From positions 2,294,001 through 2,358,000 of the forward strand of contig KV748191.1 of the NCBI GenBank assembly GCA_001692895.1: 64,000 bases of DNA. Direction: 5' to 3'. Source of the stretch: Cenococcum geophilum 1.58. Its lineage: Eukaryota; Ascomycota; Dothideomycetes; Gloniales; Gloniaceae. Position 1 is the first letter of the stretch; each line of letters starts with the position of its first letter. Below, one piece after another: positions 58,566-64,000 of the stretch. The notes beneath the pieces are model-generated. The model had not been told where the DNA came from, did no database searches, and worked only from the letters and a program-made list of their open reading frames with translations. Made by a program: the position numbers and the translations under genes.

Positions 58566-61500
58566 TTTAGAGACCTAAAGGCAGTAACTACGGCGGAAAG
58601 AAAACTCTAAGATATTATATAACGAACCTTAGTAATTAAGTATATAACGTAGTTTTAAACATTGGCAATATAAGTTAAGTAAAATAATAGGGCGCTTATG
58701 GTACAGTATAAGCAGGGACTTAAGGCTAAAGTCTAGGACGTAATTATCCTAATAGAAGATGTGGATACCCTAAGGGAACTAATAGATTAAGCGATAAAGA
58801 TTAATAATAGGATCTACTAAAGGGAATAGACTAAGAGAGGACAGGATAGAGTTCTATAGTCGTATAAAACGCAAAGCACGCAGCGACCAAAGCTAAGTTA
58901 AAAACTATAGTATAGCGTAGAGCTAATAGACCTAAGTGATACTAAAGAAGCCTATAAGAGATGGAGTAAGAAACTATAGAAACCTAAAGGTTAAGGATCT
59001 AGTAATTATAGGACTAAGGAGCAAAGGCTAAACTAGGGATCTTAGTAGCAGAAGACGTTTAGGCGGACTCTATAGCAAAGTTAATAGTTTAGAGACGAAG
59101 TTTATATAAATTACGGAAAATAAGGTTACTTTATAAGGGATTGCAAAGATGGTTAGAATTACTATATAATAAAGGGAACTAGACTAACGGCAAAAGACAT
59201 ACACGTATAGAGGAATAATAGTATACTATAAGGAACAAAAGAGTGTTTAATTAAAAGTTTCGCGTTTTATTATAATAACGCATACCAAATTTATAAAGAC
59301 GCTAAGTATAGCGCAAGCTATTAGCTATAAGAGCCAAAATCTATAAAGTATAGAGGAACCAATAAACCAGTTCGTAGATCGGACATTAAGGACGATAAAT
59401 TTAATATAGGCGAAACATTTTATAACGATGAGGCGATAAAGGCGGCTTACTAGGAGCATATAGACCTTAGAGATATTATACTAGAGGTAGAGGATAATTC
59501 TACTACAGGACAGGGAACATTAGTAGGGATTAAGACCCTACTAGATATAATGTCTATCGCTTTATAAAACGCAAGAGAAGTAGGATAGTAAACTACTTCG
59601 GCACTTAATAAAGGCAAAAGGCTAAAGGCTTAAGATTCTTAAAACGAGATAAGAGATAACTAAAATTCTTAAAGTAAGATAAGGTATACCTAAGGACCCA
59701 TAACGGACAAAAACCGATAGAGTAGGGTAATAGCTTAGTTTAAAGATATATAAATAAGCTTGGGATAAGAATTCCTAACGGCATAAGATTCTTAAGACGA
59801 GATAAGTAAGATTTAAGACTCTTAAGACGAGATAAGAACACTACGGACGCCTAGTTAAACTAAGGCGGGAGCTAAGCTTAAGTTAGAAGTAAGCTTAGGA
59901 TTAAAGAATCTAAGGGACCAATAATTTGGAGTACGAATTAGGATACCTATAAGTAAGAGGTAAGAGGCTTCTATATAGATTAGAGAATCTATAATATAAA
60001 TAGTAGTTAAACTAAAAGATAAATATATAGACCTAGAGGACCTACTAGGAGAACGTAGTATTTGGCCTAAAGATCAAAAAGTTAATACTAAGATTAAGAA
60101 GCAAGATAACTTTAAGAATCCACTTATAAGACACAAAAGAAAAGAAACCATAAAGGAATTTAGAGTAAGAATTACCTTATAGCAAGAATAGAAACTAGAT
60201 AAGAGATCTAGCATATTAGGACGTATAAGGGATAGAGTACTAGTATAAAGAATTACTAATAGACCTAGAATAGGCACACTAAGAGCTAAGTGGCTTACTA
60301 AACTAGAGCAAGAAGAGGATCTAGGGATTCCTATTAGGTTTAAGGAATAACACACTAAAGGCTGTTATAATGCAGTAATAAAGAGATATTTCCTTACGGA
60401 TAAGCCGTATATACTTAAGCAGTTGTACTAAAAGTAGTATAGACAACGACATAATAATAAGTAGGAAGATTTCTATATATAGTTAGACGAAAAAGTTATC
60501 TAAAACCACCTAATTATAGAGAAGGCTATAACTTATATTAAAGGAGCCTTAATTATAACATTAAAGGATTTAGAGAAGTAATTAGAGGACTAGAGAAGCG
60601 AAAGGCAAATCTTAGTACCTATAAACAAAGTTATAACGCTTAAATTAACATAAGATAGGTTTAAACTTAAGGACAAAAATAAGCTAAGAGTTAACCTAAG
60701 ATATTAAGCATATTATATACCATTATAGATAGTATACGTAGATAATGCGTATAACATGCATAGAGTACTAAAGAATAAAAATTGGAAGTATCTAATAAGG
60801 ATATATTAGATAACGGATAAGGCGAAATATTAAAACGCTAAGTATATGCATAGTTAGCACTTAGTGGAAGTTTAAGAATAAGGGGACTTAATACTTTAAC
60901 TAGGAAGATTCTTTACGGAAAAATACCTAGATAGATAATAATGGTGGAAATGTCTAAAGAATACCTATTTATGGTATATTAAAGATAAAAAGCGAACTAA
61001 GTATTAGCCTAAGTTAGACTAAGTATAAATAGGATCTAGTAGCTAATAGTTAGGAAAAGTAGAGGCCTACGGGACTAGAGGGAGCTAGTAGTAGAGCCTT
61101 AGACCCTTAAAGGAATTTAAAAATAACACTTAAATTTATAAGTTAAATAGCAAGATTAACAGTTTAAGGCATTAATAGATAGTGGAGCAATAAGGAACTA
61201 TATCTTACTAGCAGCAGTTAAAAAAATAGGGTTACTATATAGACAGAAGGAACGTTTTTATCTATTAGTAATAATTTTAGGAGATCCAATAGCCTATAGA
61301 GGAGGCATTATTAATCTTAAAATAGGACCTATTTAGCTAACTATTAAGGGAAAATAAATTAAGATGTCTTTTAATATATTACTATTAGGGAATAATAAGG
61401 CAGTATTAGGGATACCTTAGTTACAGAAATACAACCTAAAGATTAATTAGATTACAGGTTAGGTCAATATTAGGGATACTTAACGCTATAAGATGCGATA

Positions 61501-64000
61501 ATAAGCTAAATTAGTATAGTACTAAGTAGGAGCAACCTACAAAGAAATAGAAAAAGGGCTAAGCTATATACCGAAGAGATACTATAAGTATGGTAAGAAA
61601 CTATAGTTACTAGAGAGTAAAAAGCTGTTAGAGTATATAGTATAGGACTATAAAATAGAATTAGAACCAGAAATAAGTCTAAGGTTTTTTCTAATCTATA
61701 AGCTTACTAAAGAAGAAGGTAGAGTATTAAAAGAGTTTATTTAAGAGAACTTATAAAAGGGATATATTAGACCATTATAGTTATTAGCGGGTTATCTAGT
61801 ACTATTTATACTAAAAAAAAAATGGCAAACTAAGGCTGTGTATTAACTATAGATAGTTAAACAGCATTATAAAAAAGGATAGATATCCTTTACCCTTAAT
61901 TAGCGAAATCTAAGACAGAATAGGCAATGCGCAAATCTTTATAAAAATAGATCTAAGATAGGCGTACCATTAGATCAGAATTAAGAAAGGCAATAAATAA
62001 AAGGCAGCCTTTAGGTTAAAGAAAGGACTATATAAACCATTAGTTATACAATTTAGGCTTATAAATATACTAGCAACGTTTTAGAAGCGTATTAACAATA
62101 TATTAGGAGAACACTTAGATAAATTTGTTATGGTATACCTTAATAACATTATTATTTATTTAATAACTAAGGAAGAATACGGAGAGCACGTTAAATAGGT
62201 CTTAAAGAGACTATAAGAAGAATAGATGCTAGTAGCAATTAAGAAATACAAGTTCTTTACCAGGAAGACCAATTTTATAGGATTTATTATTAAACTAGGC
62301 CAACTTAGTATAGATCTAAAGAAGATTAAGGCTATAGTAAATTAGTAAGAACTAGAGAACGTTACACAGTTAAGGTTATTTTTAGGATTTTGCAATTACT
62401 ATAGAAGGTTTATAGCGCAGTGGTTAAAAGATATTAAACCACTTACGCGATTAACGAAGAAAGAAGAACTATAGGTATAGGGAGAGGAACAGTAGGGACT
62501 CTTTAAGAAAATTAAAAAGTTATTTACCTAGGAGCTAGTTCTTAAGATCTATTAACTAGGACTAAAGATAGTTATAAAAATAGATATATTAGACTTTATA
62601 CTAGGAGCATATTTTATATAAAAGCATCTAAATAAATAGCATCCAGTGGCATATTATAGTCGGAAAATAACACTACTAGAGTTAAACTACGACATCTATA
62701 ATAAGGAGTTATTAGGTATAGTTATAGCACTAAAGAAATAGAGAGCATTCTTACAAGGTATAGAGAAACTATTTATAGTTAAGATAGATTATAAAAACCT
62801 AATAGGATTCTTAATAATAAGGGAACTTAACCAAAGACAGGTTAGATAGGTAGAGATGTTTATAAAATACTATTTTAAGATTTAGTATACTAAGGGTATA
62901 GACAATACACGGGCCAATACGTTAAGTTAAAAGGCTAAACTATAAAACGATAAGAAGCCATTAGGGGCTTTACTACAAAGAGACATAGACGGATTAATTA
63001 GATATAATTATCCAAAAATCGCAGTAACTTAAGAAGATGAACTAAAAAGAGTTTATAAGTTACTAGAAAGCTTTTAAGTATAAAGAATTCTAGAAGTATA
63101 GCTAGAAGATCTATAGTTAGATATATATAAAAACTAAGAAGTAAAGTATATCCTAAGAAGTATAGCAGAGCAGTTTATAGAGGACTTTTATAAGGGACTA
63201 ACTTAAGGACATAATAGAGCTATCCCTTAACCCGTCAAGGCCCTTAGCGTAAGTGGTCCGTGCGGAACATTGTTCTTAACGAAGTTAAAGGCTTCGTATT
63301 TCTAAGAACGGCTGCTTAATTCAACCGGTTTAATTAGTGAGCTCTTATCGATACCGTAAGGACCAATTTTGACGGGTTAAGGGATAGGCTTAGTATTAAG
63401 ACTCTAAGAGGAGTATATTATTAACGGAATTTAAAGGATAGCTAGGAAGGTTACTAAGGAGTGTTTAGATTACTAAAGGAATAAACTAATAAGGTATAAG
63501 CCGTATAGAGGGCTATAACCTATTAAAATACCAGAGAGACTATAGGAGGTTATATTATAGGACTTTATTATTAAGCTACTAAAGTTAAGAGACCCTATTA
63601 CCGGATAGGATTATAATATAATCTTAGTAATAGTAGACAAGCTTATAAAGTAGGGATACTTTATAGCCTGTATAGAAGAAATCTTAGTAGAGGATATCGC
63701 TAGAATCTATATTAAAGAAGTATTTATAAGACATAAAGTATTAAGTAAAATCATATTAGATAGAGATTTAAGATTTATAGTAGCATTTTAGGAGGTATTT
63801 TTAGCGGAATAAGGAGTTTAAGCAGTAACTTCTACTATATATTATCCGCAGACAAACAGTTAAATAGAAAGATTAAACTAAACACTAGAACAGTATTTAA
63901 GGTATTACGTTAATTACGCATAGAATAATTGGGTATTATTATTACTAGTTATATAGTTTGCATATAATACAACACCTTAAGAGGGAATAGGTATGTTACT
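58566..64000 (+). mobile_element. Gypsy D: Ty3/gypsy element, 5'-truncated, runs off the window
   Basis: Different family from gypsy-1. A gag relic with zinc knuckle (YINYGK, stop, GYFIRDCKDG; Cys changed to Tyr) lies near 59100-59155. The retropepsin site reads DSGAIRNYI near 61175-61205, with one stop-type codon just before. RT follows from about 61.67 kb (SLRFFLIYKLTKEEGRVLKEF; LEN-LQKGYIRPLQ). RNase H covers about 62.57-62.95 kb. The integrase zinc finger and core follow from about 63.43 kb: DYNIILVIVDKLIK, ILDRDLRFIVAF and STIYYPQTNSQIERLNQ, keeping D, D and E. It is interrupted by a MITE at 63223-63384. The 5' LTR is absent at the junction with the minus-strand gypsy. RIP stops throughout. 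Confidence 0.88.
63223..63384. mobile_element. 162-bp TA-flanked MITE inside gypsy D
   Basis: Perfect 16-bp terminal inverted repeats TCCCTTAACCCGTCAA (63223-63238 and 63369-63384) flanked by TA (63221-63222 and 63385-63386). The interior contains an imperfect hairpin (63272-63309; arms GTTCTTA-ACGAAG and CTTCGT-TAAGAAC). Removing the element and one TA rejoins the gypsy D integrase frame (GHNRA then RLSIKTL). CpA and TpG are normal, unlike the host. Confidence 0.88.

Overview
The window comes from a filamentous ascomycete (Pezizomycotina). Spliced genes with short GT-AG introns sit beside long AT-rich tracts of dead LTR retrotransposons. In these tracts nearly every internal stop is TAG or TAA at a position where the element family has Gln or Trp. 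CpA and TpG are visibly rare while CpG survives. This is the pattern of repeat-induced point mutation (RIP, C to T within CpA). I cannot name the species.

Left block (1-25.7 kb): a Ty1/copia element (copia I, 1 to about 16.4 kb) is split by two insertions. The first is a complete Ty3/gypsy element on the minus strand (gypsy A, 2448-9241, 193-bp LTRs, TSD GGAAA), which itself carries a solo LTR (6561-6985, TSD CCCAG). The second is a 5.4-kb insert (about 10.18-15.54 kb) made mostly of seven unrelated tandem-repeat arrays. Next come a second solo LTR (16447-16627, TSD CTCGT), a 745-bp TA-flanked inverted-repeat element (16726-17470), and a second copia (copia II). Copia II is interrupted by a full-length chromodomain gypsy (gypsy-1, 19041-25230, 211-bp LTRs, TSD AACTG).

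Gene island (25.7-38.4 kb): base composition is normal here. The supported genes are a multi-exon fungal-specific transcription factor on the minus strand (about 26.0-27.9 kb), an AKR7-type aldo/keto reductase on the plus strand (29134-30228, one intron), and two small Cys-rich proteins (32620-32835 and 36249-36431, both minus). The first two are transcribed divergently and may form a regulator-enzyme pair; that is inference. The island also holds a 380-bp inverted-repeat MITE, the last codons of a Tc1/mariner transposase, and a 460-bp non-autonomous hAT element with an 8-bp TSD.

Right block (38.4-64 kb): copia B (38517-50125, TSD GAGGG) carries copia C (38623-44082, minus, TSD TTAAC) inside its own left LTR. 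It is followed by an unidentified RIP-degraded tract (50.1-54.06 kb) that contains a 469-bp TRIM-like miniature LTR element (53001-53469, TSD CGTGC). Beyond this lie a minus-strand gypsy (54058 to about 58.56 kb) with a suspicious 2.06-kb tandem duplication, and a plus-strand gypsy D (about 58.57 kb to the window end). The integrase region of gypsy D is cut by a 162-bp MITE. Short elements (under about 500 bp) are largely free of RIP-type damage while long ones are ruined.

I found no intact retrotransposon reading frame, no rRNA, no CRISPR array and no complete tRNA gene.
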